From the NCBI GenBank assembly GCA_007844125.1, contig CM017567.1, forward strand, positions 7,396,783 to 7,460,782: 64,000 bases of DNA, written 5' to 3'. Under the pieces are notes generated by a model that was given only the letters and a program-made list of their open reading frames with translations, made no database searches and was not told the origin of the DNA. Shown one piece after another: positions 1 to 13,700 of the stretch; positions within the stretch are counted from its first letter, which is position 1; each line of letters opens with the position of its first letter. This DNA comes from Sinonovacula constricta (Eukaryota > Mollusca > Bivalvia > Cardiida > Solecurtidae). Both the position numbers and the translations under genes were made by a program.

Positions 1-1125
1 CGTTATTAAAAATATTTTGAAAACTCAATTCCCAGCCAAATAGGTATTCTCGCCTAGCTCGATTTTCAAACGCTGCATTGAATAGTCCCGTCACTGAAAA
101 TATTTCGAATACCCAATTCTAAGCCAGCTGGGTATTCAGGTCTAGTTCGATGTTCGAATTCTTCGTTAAACAGCCCCTTTAATGAAAAATATTTTAAATG
201 TCCAATTCCCAGCCAGCGAGTTATTCAGGACTCGCCCGAAATTCAAACTTGCGATCAATAGTCCCTTTACTGGAAATATTTCGAATACCCAATGCCGAGC
301 CAGCTGGGTATTCAACACTAGCTCATTATTCAAACTCTCCGTTGAATAGTCCCGTTACTAAAAGTATTTCGAATACTCAATTCCCAGCCAGTTAGGTCTT
401 CTTAATATTCGAACGCTGCTTTGAGTAGTCCCGTTACTAAAAATATATCGAATACCCAATTCTCAGAGAGATAACTATTCACGTCTAATTTGATATTCAA
501 ACTATGCGTTGAAAAGTCGCTTACTTGAAAATATTTCGAATACCTTATTACCAGCCAGCTGGGTATTCAGGCCTAGCTCGATATTCTAACTCGAATACTC
601 AATTCCTAGCCGGCTGAATATTCATTTCTTACAGGCTGTTCAGACTGTGATATTATTATTTTATATCTTAAACCTTTTTTGAATACCCAATTCCCAGACA
701 GTTGGGTATTAAAATCGAGTTCGATATTCAAACACTGCTTTGAGTTGTCCCTACACAAATATATTTCGAGTACCCAATGCCCAGCCAGCTGGATGATCGG
801 TCCTAGCTGGGTATTCAAACTGCGCTATGAATGGTCCATTTAAAAAACTATTTCAAATACCCAATCTACAGCCAGCTGGGTATTCATGTCCAGATCCATA
901 TTCAAACTCTGCTTTGAATAGTCCGTACACTAAAATATTTTGAAAACCATATTGCCTGCTACTTAGGTATTCGGTCTTAGCCGGGAATTAGCGGATACCC
1001 AATTCCCAGCTGGCTTGGAATACGGTTGTATCTTGTTATTGAATACCCAATACCTAGTTAGCAGGGTATTCGGTTAAAGCTCGGAATTCGCAAATACCCA
1101 GTTGAGTTGGTTGAGAATACGGTTG
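1..1125. repeat. ~88-bp satellite array with palindromic core, about 12 diverged copies
   Basis: Units recur about every 88-89 bp (AAATATTTCGAATACCCAA-like starts near 7, 96, 184, 267, 356, 440 and 525), becoming more diverged towards 1125. Within most units GAATACCCA is followed about 13 bp later by TGGGTATTC, a 9-bp inverted repeat around a CAGCTG-like centre, so each unit can form a small hairpin. No coding capacity is evident; short open frames here are by-products of the repeat. The array continues past the left edge of the window. Confidence 0.85.
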
Positions 1126-1508
1126 CAACTCTATATGAAAAGCATTGTACACAAGCTCTCAAAACAAATTGTAATGAAGTGAATGTTACTACGTCGTCTT
1201 GAAATGTTATGGTGTGTGATTTAATCAGTGCTTTGCTATAAAACACTGACTGAGGGTATTTTTCCGTGATCATTTAAGACGGATACCAAATATTAGAAAA
1301 TGGGGCTATGAATCTGGCTTGTCAGAAAATGTGAAAACCACAGAGCAACATTTAGCAGCACTTTGACCAGTTAAACATAAAAGTATCATATAAGCTTATC
1401 TCACAAGTATCTTCTGTCTAGATAACCTCTCTTTGGTCGTTAGATCGAAGAAGAACCATTGAAACATAACACCACTATAAAGAAAAAAACACACAAGATC
1501 TTACATTT

Positions 1509-1518
1509 TTTATTTATT
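1509..1518 (-). promoter_or_regulatory. Putative polyadenylation signal of the IFI27-like gene
   Basis: The minus strand reads AATAAATAAA, two overlapping canonical hexamers, about 170 nt after the stop codon at 1689. Just downstream is a GU/U-rich stretch (TTGTGTGTTTTTTT on the minus strand, about 1480-1495), as expected of a functional poly(A) site. Another AATAAA lies at 1573-1578. Confidence 0.55.
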
Positions 1519-1688
1519 CATGGCTTATGCAGAATACCGAGACACATGGTAAAAATAACCGATTTAAATAAATTTATTTCTCTTCAACTAAAATGAGACA
1601 ATACTAGTAGTTGCAATAAAATAGATCAAATCGAAATGTTATTTACGCAATGAAATGAAATAAACTAATAAATAATAAATCAAATAAA

Positions 1689-1795
1689 CTATATTAAAAT
1701 GGCAGCTACGGTTGCTGAAACTCCACCCCCTAAGGCGACATTGGTTCCAGCGGCCAGTCCTGCGGCACCAACCGACTGAAGGACAGCCACCATAC
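1689..1795 (-). CDS. IFI27-like: IFI27/ISG12-like protein, terminal coding exon
   Basis: Acceptor TTTTTCCAG precedes an exon that starts with two bases completing a Ser codon and then reads MVAVLQSVGAAGLAAGTNVA, ending in a hydrophobic Ala/Val/Ile tail and TAG at 1691-1689. It encodes 34 residues. The VAxLQSxGAAGL block is diagnostic of the C-terminal part of the interferon-alpha-inducible 6/27 (ISG12) family, small Gly/Ala-rich hydrophobic proteins of mitochondrial or ER membranes. The phase (2 bases needed) matches the donor at 13781, giving the family's AGS-hydrophobic-VA junction. Family assignment is strong; function in molluscs is inferred only. Confidence 0.9.
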
Positions 1796-4700
1796 CTGGA
1801 AAAAGCAAAATCACAACAAAAATCATCTATATGTCACATCACTTAAACGATTAAATTAAACACTTTTAAAAATAATAAATTAGCAACCGATTAGACGATA
1901 ACTACGGTACATGAAAAACTAATTCTACTCTACTTCTCATTCTCTACCACATATTGGCAAATCAGTTTAAGTAAGGCCAATTTTTCAGTACTCAGTTCTA
2001 CTTATATTCACTAACCTCGCCTCCTCCGTTTATCAGTTCTAACATCCAGCCACTACGCATCTCCGTTACTCAATTCTCACTTCCAGCCACTACGCATCTC
2101 CGTTGCTCAATTCTCAATTCCAGCAACTACGCCCCTCCGTAACTCTATTCTCACTTCCAGCCACTAGGCATCTCCTTACATAATTCTCACTTCCGGCCAC
2201 TAAGCATGGCCGTTACTCAATTCTCACTTCCAGACACTACGTCCCTTTCGTTACTAAATTCTCACTTACAGCAACTACGCATCTCCTTACTCAATTCTCA
2301 TTTCCAACCACTATGCCCATCCGTTACTCAATTCTCACTTCCAGCCACTACGCCCCTCCGTTACTCAATTCTCACTTCCAGCCACTTCGCATCTAATTAA
2401 TTCTCACTTCGAGACACTAAGCATGGCCGGTACTTAATTCTCACATCCAGCAACTAAGTCCCTCCGTTGCTCAATTCTCACTTCCAGACACTACGTCCCT
2501 CCGTTGCTCAATTCTCAATTCCAGCAACTATGCCCCTCCGTTGCTCAATTCTCACTTCCATCCACTACGTCCCTCTGTTGCTCAATTCCGGCCACTACGC
2601 CCCTCCGTTACTCAAATCTCACTTTCAGCCACTACGCATCTCCATTACTCAATTCTCACTTCCAGCCACTACGCCCCTCCATAACTCAATTCTCACTTCC
2701 AGCCACTACGCCCCTCCGTTACTCAATTCTCACTTCCAGCCACTAAGCCTCTTCGTTTTTATATTCTCACTTTCAGCCACTGCGCCTCCCTGTTACCCAA
2801 TTCTCACTTCCAGCCAATACGCATCTCCATAACTAAATTCTCAATTCCAACAAAAATGTCCCTGCGTTACTAAATTCTCACTTCTAGTCACTACGCATCG
2901 CCATAACTCAATTATCACTTCCAGCCAATAAGCCCCTGCCTTACTCAATTCTCACTTCCAGCCATTACGCATCTCCTTACTCAATTCTCATTTCCAGCCA
3001 CTACGCCCCTGCGTTACTCAATTCTCACTTCCAGTCACTGCGCCCCTTCGTTTCTCACCTTTCACTACCAGCCACTGCGCCTCTCCGTTACTCAATTCTC
3101 ACTTCCAGTCCCTACGCATCTCTATAACTCAATTCTCACTTCCAGCCACTTCGCACCTTTATTAATAAATTCTCACTTCCAGCCACTACAGATCTCAGTT
3201 ACTCAATTCTCACTTCCAGCAACTACTCATCTCCTTACTCAATTCGCACATCCAGCCACTACGCCCCACTGTTACTCAATTCTCACTTCCAGCCACTACG
3301 CATCTCCTTCCTCAATTCTCACTTCCAGCTACTACGCACCTCTATTAATAAATTCTCACTTTCAGCCACTACGCATTTCAGTTGCTCAATTATCACTTCC
3401 GGCCACAACGCCCCTCAGTAACCCAATTGTCACTTCCAGCCAATACGCCCATCCGTTACTCAATTCTCACTTCCCGCCAATACGCATTTCTATTACTAAA
3501 TTCTCACTTCCAGCCACTACGCCCCTTCATTACTCAATTCTCAACTCCAGTCACTGCGCATCTCCGTTGCTCAATTCTAACTCCCGGTTACTTCGCCCCT
3601 CCGTTACTCAATTCTTACTTCCAGCCACTACGCATCTCCATTACTCAATTCTCACTCACGGCTACGACGCATCTCCTTACTCAATTCGCACTTCCAGCCA
3701 CTACGCCTCTACGTTATTCAATTCCCACTTCCAAAGACTACGCCCCTCCGTTACTCAATTATAAATTCCAGCCACTACGCATCTCCTTACTCAGTTCTCA
3801 CTTCCAGCCACTACGCATCTCCTTACTCAGTTCTCACTTCCAGCCACTACGCATCTTCTTACTTAATTCTCACTTCCAGCCACTAAGCATGGCCGTTACT
3901 CAATTCTCACTTCCAGACACAACGTCCCTCCGTTACTCAATTCTGAATTCCAGCAACTACACCCTCCGTTACTCAATTCCTACTTTTAGTCACTACGAAT
4001 CTCCTTACTCAATTCTCACTTCCAGACACTACGTCCCTCCGTTGCTCAATTCTCAATTCCAGCCACTACGCCACTCCGTTCTCACTTTCAGCCATTACAG
4101 ATCTCCATTACTCAATTCTCACTTCCAGCCAATACGCCCATCCGTTACTCATTCTCACTTCCAGCCAATACACATCTCCTTACTCAATTCGCACATAAAG
4201 CCACTACGCCCCTCTGTTACTCAATTCTCACTTCCGGTCACTACGCATCTCCTTACTCAATTCTCACATCCAGCCACTACGCTCCTCTATTAATAAATTC
4301 TCACTTTCAGCCACTACGCATTTCCGTTGCTCAATTATCACTCCCGGCCATAACGCCCCTCAGTAACCCAATTCTCACTTCCAGCCAATACGCCCATCCG
4401 TTACTCAATTCTCAATTCCAGCCACTACGCATCTCTATTACTCAATTCTCACTTCCAGCCACTACGCCCCTCCATTACTCAATTCTCAACTCCAGCCACT
4501 ACGCACCTCCGTTGCTCAAATCTCACTTCCGGCTGCTACGCCCTCCGTTACTCAATTCTTACTTCCAGCCACTAAACATCTCCATTACTCAATTCTCACT
4601 TCCAGCCACTAAGCATGGCCGTTACTCAATTCTCACTTCCAGACACTACGTCCCTCCGTTACTCAATTCTGAATTCCAGCAACTACACCCTCCGTTACTG

Positions 4701-7700
4701 AATTCCCACTTCCAGCCACTACGGATCTCCTTACTCAATTCTCACTTCCAGACACTACGTCCCTCCGTTGCTCAATTCTCAATTCCAGCCACTACGCCAC
4801 TCCGTTCTCACTTTCAGCCATTACAGATCTCCATTACTCAATTCTCACTTCCAGCCAATACGCCCATCCGTTACTCATTCTCACTTCCAGCCAATACACA
4901 TCTCCTTACTCAATTCGCACATCAAGCCACTACGCCCCTCTGTTACTCAATTCTCACTTCCGGCCACTACGCATCTCCTTACTCAATTCTCACATCCAGC
5001 CACTACGCTCCTCTATTAATAAATTCTCACTTTCAGCCACTACGCATTTCCGTTGCTCAATTATCACTCCCGGCCATAACGCCCCTCAGTAACCCAATTC
5101 TCACTTCCAGCCAATACGCCCATCCGTTACTCAATTCTCAATTCCAGCCACTACGCATCTCTATTACTCAATTCTCACTTCCAGCCACTACGCCCCTCCA
5201 TTACTCAATTCTCACTTCCAGACACTACGTCCCTCCGTTACTCAATTCTGAATTCCAGCAACTACACCCTCCGTTACTGAATTCCCACTTCCAGCCACTA
5301 CGGATCTCCTTACTCAATTCTCACTTCCAGCCACTACGTCCTGCCGTTACTCAATTCTCACTTCCAGCCACTACGCCCTTCCGTCACTCAATTCTCACTT
5401 CCAGCCACTACGCCCCTTCATTACTCAATTATCAATTCCAGCAATTACGTATCTCCTTACTCAATTCTCACTTCCAGTAACTACGCATCTCGTTACATAA
5501 TTCTCACTTCCAGCCACTAAGCATGGCCGTTACTCAATTCTCACTTCCAGACACTACGTCCCTCCGTTGCTCAATTCTCAATTCCAGCCACTACGCCCCT
5601 CCGTTACTCAGTTCTCACTTTCAGCCATTACAGATCTCCATTACTCAATTCTCACTTCCAGCAACTACGCCCCTCCGTAACCATATTCTCGATTCCAGCC
5701 AATACGCCCATCAGAGACTCAATTCTCACTTCCAGCCAATACGCATATCCTTACTCAATTCGCACATCAAGCCACTACGCACCACTAATACTCAATTCTC
5801 ACTTCCAGCCACTGAGCATCTCCTTACTCAATTCTCACTTCCAGCCACTACGCACCTCTATTAATAAATTCTCACTTTCAGCCACTACGCATTTCCGTTG
5901 CTCAATTATCACTCCCGGCCAAAACGCCCCTCAGTAACCCAATTCTCACTTCCAGCCAATACGCCCCTCCATTACTCAATTCTTAACTCCAGCCACTACG
6001 CATCTCCGTTGCTCAATTTTCACTCCCGGCTACTACGCCCCTCCGTTACTCAATTCTTACTTCCAGCCACTACACATCTCCATTACTCAATTCTCACTTC
6101 CAGCCACTACGCATCTCCATTACTCAATTCTCACTTCCAGCCACTACGCATCTCAGTTGCTCAATTATCACTCCTGGCCACTACGCCCCTCCGTAACTCA
6201 ATTCTCACTTACAGCCAGTACGCATCTCTATTACTCAATTCTCACTCCCGGCCACTACGCATCTCCTTACTCAATACTTACTTCCAGCCACTACGCCTCT
6301 ACGTTACTCAATTCTCACTTCCAGCAACTACGCCCCTCCGTTACTCAATCATACATTCCAGCCTCTACGCATCTCCTTACTCAAATCTCACTTCCAGCCA
6401 CTACGCATCTCCTTACTTAATTCTCACTTCCAGCCACTAAGCATGGCCGTTACTCAATTCTCACTTCCAGACACTACGTCCATCCGTTAGTCAATTCTGA
6501 ATTCCAGCAACTACACCGTTACTCATTTCCCACTTCCAGCTACTACGGATCTGCTTACTCAATTATCACTTCCAGCCACTACGCCCCGCCGTTACTTAAT
6601 TCTCACTTCCAGCCACCACGCCTCTACGTTACTCAATTCTCACTTTTAGCCACTACGCCCCTCCGTTACTCAATTCTCAATTTCAGCCACTATGCATCTC
6701 CTTACTCAATTCTCACTTCCAGTAACTACGCATCTCCTTACATAATTCTCACTTCCGTCCACTAAGCATGGCCGTTACTCAATTCTCACTTCCAGACACT
6801 ACGTCCCTCCGTTGCTCAATTCTCAATTCCAGCCACTATGCCCCTCCGTTACTCAGTTCTCACTTTCAGCCTTTTCAGATCTCCATTACTCAATTCTCAC
6901 TTCCAGCAACTACGCCCCTCCGTAACCAAATTCTCACTTCCAGCCAATACGCCCATCCGTTACTCAGTTCTCACTTCCAGCCAATACGCATCTCCTTACT
7001 CAATTCGCACATCCAGCCACTACGCCCCTCTGTTACTAAATTCTCACTTCCAGCCACTACGCATCTCTTTACTCAATTTTCACTTCCAGCCACTACGCAC
7101 CTCTATTAATAAATTCTCACTTTCAGCCACTACGCATTTCAGTTGCTCAATTATCACTCCCGGCCACAACGCCCCTCAGTAACCAAATTCTCACTACAAG
7201 CCAATACGCCCATTCGTTACTCAATTCTCACTTCCAGCCACTACGCATCTCTATTACTCAATTCTCTTTTCCAGCCACTACGCCCCTCCATTACTCAATT
7301 CTCAACTCCAGCCACTACGCATCTCCGTTGCTCAATTCTCACTCCCGGCGATTACGCCCCTCCGTTACTCAATTCTAACTTCCAGCCACTACGGATCTCA
7401 TTACTCAATTATCACTTCCAGCCACTACGCCCGTCCGTTACTCAATTATCACTTCCAGCCACTACGCATCTCCTTACTCAATTCTCACTTCCAGTAACTA
7501 CGCATCTCCTTACATAATTCTCACTTCCAGCCACTAAGCATGGCCGTTACTTAATTCTCACTTCCAGACACTACGTCCCTCCGTTGCTCAAGTCTCAATT
7601 CCAGCCACTACGCCCCTCCGTTACTCAGTTCTCACTTTCAACCTTTACAGATATCCATTACTCAATTCTCACATTCAGCAACTACGCCCCTCCGTAACCC

Positions 7701-10700
7701 AATTCTCACTTCGATCCAATACGCCCATCCGTTACTCAATTCTCACTTCCAGCCAATACCCATCTCTATTACATAATTCTCAATTCGAACAAAAATGTCC
7801 CTGCGTTACTCAATTCTCACTTCCAGCCACTACGCATCGCCATAACTCAATTCTCACTTCCAGCCAATAAGCCCCCGCGTTACTCAATTCTCACTTCCAG
7901 TCAATACGCATCTCCTTACTCAATTCTCACTTCCAGCCACTGCGTCTCTCCGTTACTCAATTCACACTTCCAGCCACTACGCATCTCTATTACTCAATTC
8001 TCACTTCCAGCCACTTCGCACCTTTATAAATAAATTCTCACTTCCAGCCACTACAGATCTCAGTTACTCAATTCTCACTTCCAGCTACTACTCATCTTCT
8101 TACTCAATTCGCACATCCAGCCACTACGCCCCTCTGTTACTCAATTCTCACTTCCAGCCACTACGCATCTCCGTTGCTCAATTATCACTCCCGGCCACAA
8201 CGCCCCTTAGTAACCCAATTCTCACTTCCAGCCACTACGCATCTCTATTACTTAAATTCTCACTTCCAGCCACTACGCCCCTCCATTACCCAATTCTAAA
8301 CTCCAGCCACTACGCATCTCCGTTGCTCAATACTCACTCCCGGCGACTACGCCCCTCCGTTACTCAATTCTAACTTCCAGCCACTACGGATCTCCTTTCT
8401 CAATTATCACTTCCAGCCACTACGCCACACCGTTACTCAATTCTCACTTCCAGCCACTACGCCTCTACGTTACGCAATTCTCACTTCCAGCCACTACGCC
8501 CCTCCGTTACTCAATTATCAGTTCCAGCCACTACGCATCTCCTTACATATTTCTCACTTCCAGCCACTAAGCATGGCCGTTACTCAATTCTCACTTCCAG
8601 ACACAACGTCCCTCCGTTGCTCAATTCTCACTTCCAGCCAATACGCATCTCCATAACATAATTCTCAATTCCAACAAAAATGTCCCTGCGTTCTAATCAA
8701 TTCTCACTTCCAGCCACTACGCATCGCCATAACTCAATTCTCACTTCCAGCCAATAAGCCCCTGCGTTACTCGATTCTCACTTCCAGCCATTACGCATCT
8801 CCTTACCCAATTCTCATTTCCAGCCACTACGCCCCTGCACTACTCAATTCTCACTTCCAGCCACTGCGCCTCTCCGTTACTCAATTCTCACTTCCAGCCA
8901 CTACGTATCTCTATAACTCAATTCTCACTTCCAGCCACTTCGCACCTTTATTAATAAATTTTCACTTTCAGCCACTACAGAACTCAGTTACTCAATTCTC
9001 ACTTCCAGCTACTACTCATCTTCTTACTCAATTCGCACATCCAGCCACTACGCCCCTCTGTTACTCAATTCTCACTTCCAGCCACTACCATCTCCTTACT
9101 TAATTCTCACTTCCAGCCATTACGCATCTCCTAACCCAATTCTCATTTCCAGCCACTACGCCCCTGCGTTAATCAATTCTCACTTCCAGCAACTCCGCAT
9201 CTCCGTTACTCAATTCTCACTTCCAACCACTACGCATCTCTATTACTCAATTCTCACTTCCAGCCACTACGCACCTCTATTAATAAATTCTCACTTCCAG
9301 CCACAAAGCATGGCCGTTACTCAATTCTCACTTCCAGACACTACGTCCCTCCGTTGCTCAATTCTCAATTCCAGCCACTACGCCCCTCCGTTCTCACTTT
9401 CAGCCACTACAGATCTCCATTACTCAAGTCTCAATTCCAGCCACTAAGCCCCTTCGTTCCTCAATTCTCACTTTCAGCCACTGCGCCTCTACGTAACTCA
9501 ATTCTCACTTCCAGCCACTAAGCCCCTTCGTTTCTCAATTCTCACTTTCAGCCACTGCGCCTCTCCGTTACTCAATTCTCGCTTCCAGCCACTACGCATC
9601 TCCTTTACTCAATTCTCACTTTCAGCCACTACGCCCTCCCGTAACTCAATTTCTTACTTCCAGCCAATACGCCCCTCAGTTACTCAATTCTTACTTCCAG
9701 CCACTACGCATCTCTGTTACTCAATTCTCACTTCCAGCCACTACGTCTCTCCGTTATTCAATTCTTACTTCCAGCCTATACGGATCTCCGTTAATCAGTT
9801 ATCACTTCCCGCCACTACGCATCTCCATTATTCAATTCTCACTTCCAGCCACTATGCTCCTCCGTTACTCAATTCTAACCTCCAGCCACTACGCTCCTCC
9901 GTAACTCAATTCTCACTTCCAGCCATTAAGCCACTCCGTTACTCAATTCTCTTTTCCAGCCACTTAGCCCCTCCGTAACTCAATTCTCACTTCCAGCCAC
10001 TAAGCCCCTCCGTTACACAATTCTCACTTCCAGCCACTAAGCCCCTCCGTAACTCAATTCTCACTTCCAGCCACTAATCCCCTTTGTTTCTCAATTCTAA
10101 CTTCCAGCCACTACGCCCCTCCGTAACTCAATTCTCACTTCCAGCCAGCCACTAATCTCCTTTGTATCTCAATTCTTACTTCCAGCCACAACGCCTCACC
10201 TTACTTAATTCCGACTTCCAGCCACTAAACCCCTCCGTTACACAATTCTCACTTCCAGCCACTGTGCCTCTCCGTTACTCAATTCTCACTTCCAGCCACT
10301 ACGCATCTCCATTACTCAATTCTCTCTTTCAGCCACTACGCATCTCCATTACTCAATTCTCTCTTCCAGCCACTACGCATCGCCATTACTCAATACTTTC
10401 TTTCAGCCACTAAGCATCTCCATTACTCAATCCTCTCTTTCAGCCACTACGCATCTCCATTACTCAATTGTCTCTTTCAGCCACTACGCATCTCCAATAC
10501 TCAATTCTCTCTTTCAGCCACTACGCATCTACGTTGCTCAATTCTCACTCCCGGCCACTACGCCCCTTCGTAACTCAATTCTCACTTCCAGCCAATACGC
10601 CCCTCCGTTACTCAATTCTCACTTCCAGGCTATACGCATCTCCGTTGCTCAATTCTAACTTCCAGCCACTACGCCCCTCCGTAACTCAATTTTCACTTCC

Positions 10701-13700
10701 AGCCATTAAGCCCCTCCGTTACTCAATTCTCTTTTCCAGCCATCACGCATCTCCATTACTCAATTCTCACTTCCAGCCACTACGCATCTCCATTACTCAA
10801 TTCTCTCTTTCAGCCACTACGCATCTACGTTGCTCAATTCTCACTCCCGGCCACTACGCCCCTTCGTAACTCAATTTTCACTTCCAGCCAATACGCCCCT
10901 CCGTAACTTAATTCTCACTTCCAGCCTATACGCATCTCCGTTGATCAATTATCACTCCCGCCACTACGCCCCTCCGTAACTCAATTTCTTACTTCCAGCC
11001 AATACGCCCCTCAGTTACGTAATTCTTACTTCCAGCCACTACGCATCTCTGTTACTCAATTCTCACTTCCAGCCACTACGAATCTCCTTACTCAATTCTC
11101 ACTTTCAGCCACTACGTCCCTCCGTTATTCAATTCTTACTTCCAGCCTATACGGATCTCCGTTAATCAGTTATCACTTCCTGCCACTACACATCTCCATT
11201 ATTCAATTCTCACTTCCAGCCACTACGCTCCTCCGTTTCTCAATTCTTACTTCCAGCCTATACGGATCTCCGTTAATCAGTTATCACTTCCCGCCACTAC
11301 GCATCTCCATTATTCAATTCTGACTTCCAGCCATTAAGCCACTCCGTTACTCAATTCTCTTTTCCAGCCACTTAGCCCCTCCGTAACTCAATTCTGACTT
11401 CCAGCCACTAAGCCCCTTTGTTTCTCAATTCTTACTTCGAGCCACAAAGCCTCACCTTACTTAATTCCCACTTCCAGCCACTAAGCCCCTCCGTTACACA
11501 ATTCATACTTCCAGCCACTAAGCCCCTCCATAACTCAATTCTCACTTCCAGCCACTAAGCCCCTTCGTTTCTCAATTCTCACTTTCAGCCACTGCGCCTC
11601 TCCGTTACTCAATTCTCACTTCCAGCCACTACGCATCTCCATTACTCAATTCTCTCTTTCAGCCACTACGCATCTACGTTGCTCAATTCTCACTCCCGGC
11701 CACTAAGCCCCTTCGTAACTCAATTCTCACTTCCAGCCAATACGCCCCTCCGTTACTCAATTCTCACTTCCAGCCTATACGCATCTCCGTTGCTAAATTA
11801 TCACTCCCGCCACTACGCCCCTCCGTAACTCAATTTCTTACTTCCAGCCAATACGCCCCTCAGTTACTCAATTCTTACTTCCAGCCACTACGCATCTCTG
11901 TTACTCAATTCTCACTTCCAGCCACTACGAATCTCCTTACTCAATTCTCACTTTCAGCCACTACGTCCCTCCGTTATTCAATTCTTACTTCCAGCCTATA
12001 CGGATCTCCGTTAAACAGTTATCACTTCCTGCCACTAAGCATCTCCATTATTTAATTCTCACTTCCAGCCACTACGCTCCTCCGTTACTCAATTCTTACT
12101 TCCAGCCTATACGGATCTCCGTTAATCAGTTATCACTTCCCGCCACTACGCATCTCCATTATTCAATTCTCACTTCCAGCCACTACGCTCCTCCGTTACT
12201 CAATTCTAACTTCCAGCCACTACGCTCCTCCGTAACTCAATTCTCACTTCCAGCCATTAAGCCACTCCGTTACTCAATTCTCTTTTCCAGCCACTTAGCC
12301 CCTCCATAACTCAATTCTGACTTCCAGCCACTAAGCCCCTCCGTTACACAATTCTCACTTCCAGCCACTAAGCCCCTCCGTAACTCAATTCTCACTTCCA
12401 GCCACTGCGCATCTCCATTACTCAATTCTCTCTTTCAGCCACTACGCATCTACGTTGCTCAATTCTCACTCCCGGCCACTACGCCCCTTCGTAACTCAAT
12501 TCTCACTTCCAGCCAATACGCCCCTCCGTTACTCAATTCTCACCTACAGCCTATACGCATCTCCGTTGCTCAATTATCACTCCCGCCACTACGCCCCTCC
12601 GTAACTCAATTTCTTACTTCCAGCCAATACGCCCCTCAGTTACTCAATTCTTACTTCCAGCCACTACGCATCTCTGTTACTCAATTCTCACTTCCAGCCA
12701 CTACGAATCTCCTTACTCAATTCTCACTTTCAGCCACTACGTCCCTCTTCGTTATTCAATTCTTACTTCCAGCGTATACGAATCTCCGTTAATCAGTTAT
12801 CACTTCCTGCCACTACGCATCTCCATTATTCAATTCTCACTTCCAGCCACTACGCTCCTCCGTTACTCAATTCTCACTTCAAGCCAATACGGCCCTCCGT
12901 AACTTAATTCTCACTTCCAGCCACTAAGCCCCTACGTTACTCAATTCTCACTTCCAGCCACTAAGCCCCTCCGTAACTCAATTCTCACTTCCAGCCACTA
13001 ATCCCCTTCGTTACTCAATTCTCACTTCCAGCCACAAGGCCTCTCCTTACTCAATATTCCCACTTCCAGTCACTACGCCCCTCCGTTACATAATTCTCAC
13101 TTCCAGCCACTAAGCCCCTTCGTTTCTCAATTCTCACTTCCAGCCACTGCGCCTCTCCGTTACTCAATTCTCACTTCCAGCCACAATGCTAACTTCCAGT
13201 CAGTACGCATCTCCATTAATCAATTCTCACTTCCAGCTACTACGCATCTACGTTGCTCAATTCTCACTCCCGGCCATTACGCCCCTCCGTTACTCAATTC
13301 TCACTTCCAGCCAATACGCCTCTCCGTTACTCAATTCTCACTTCCAGCCAACACGCATCTCCGTTACTTTATTCTCACTTCCAGCCACTAAGCATCTCCT
13401 TACACAATTCTCACTTCCAGCCACTACGCCCCTCCGTTATTCTATTCTCACTTCCAGCCACTACGGATCTCCGTTACTCAGTTCTCACATAGCCACTACG
13501 CATTTCCTTACTCAATTCTCACTTCCAGCCACTACGCCTCTCCGTTACTCAATTCTCACTTCCAGCCACTACGCCTCTCCTTACTTAACTCTCATTCCCG
13601 GCCACTACACCCCTCCGTTACTTAATTCTCACTTCCAGCAACTACGCATCTCCGTTACTCAATTCTCACTTCCAGCCACTACGCATCTCTTTACTCAATT

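Noticed and set aside
2206..7517. Long plus-strand open frames up to 322 codons (for example 4512-5480 and 3382-4293) with 37-residue repeats
   Set aside because: They are produced by a 37-bp satellite unit that lacks stops in all plus frames; all three frames appear successively in each protein, there is no conserved start, and the sequence is intronic to a minus-strand gene.
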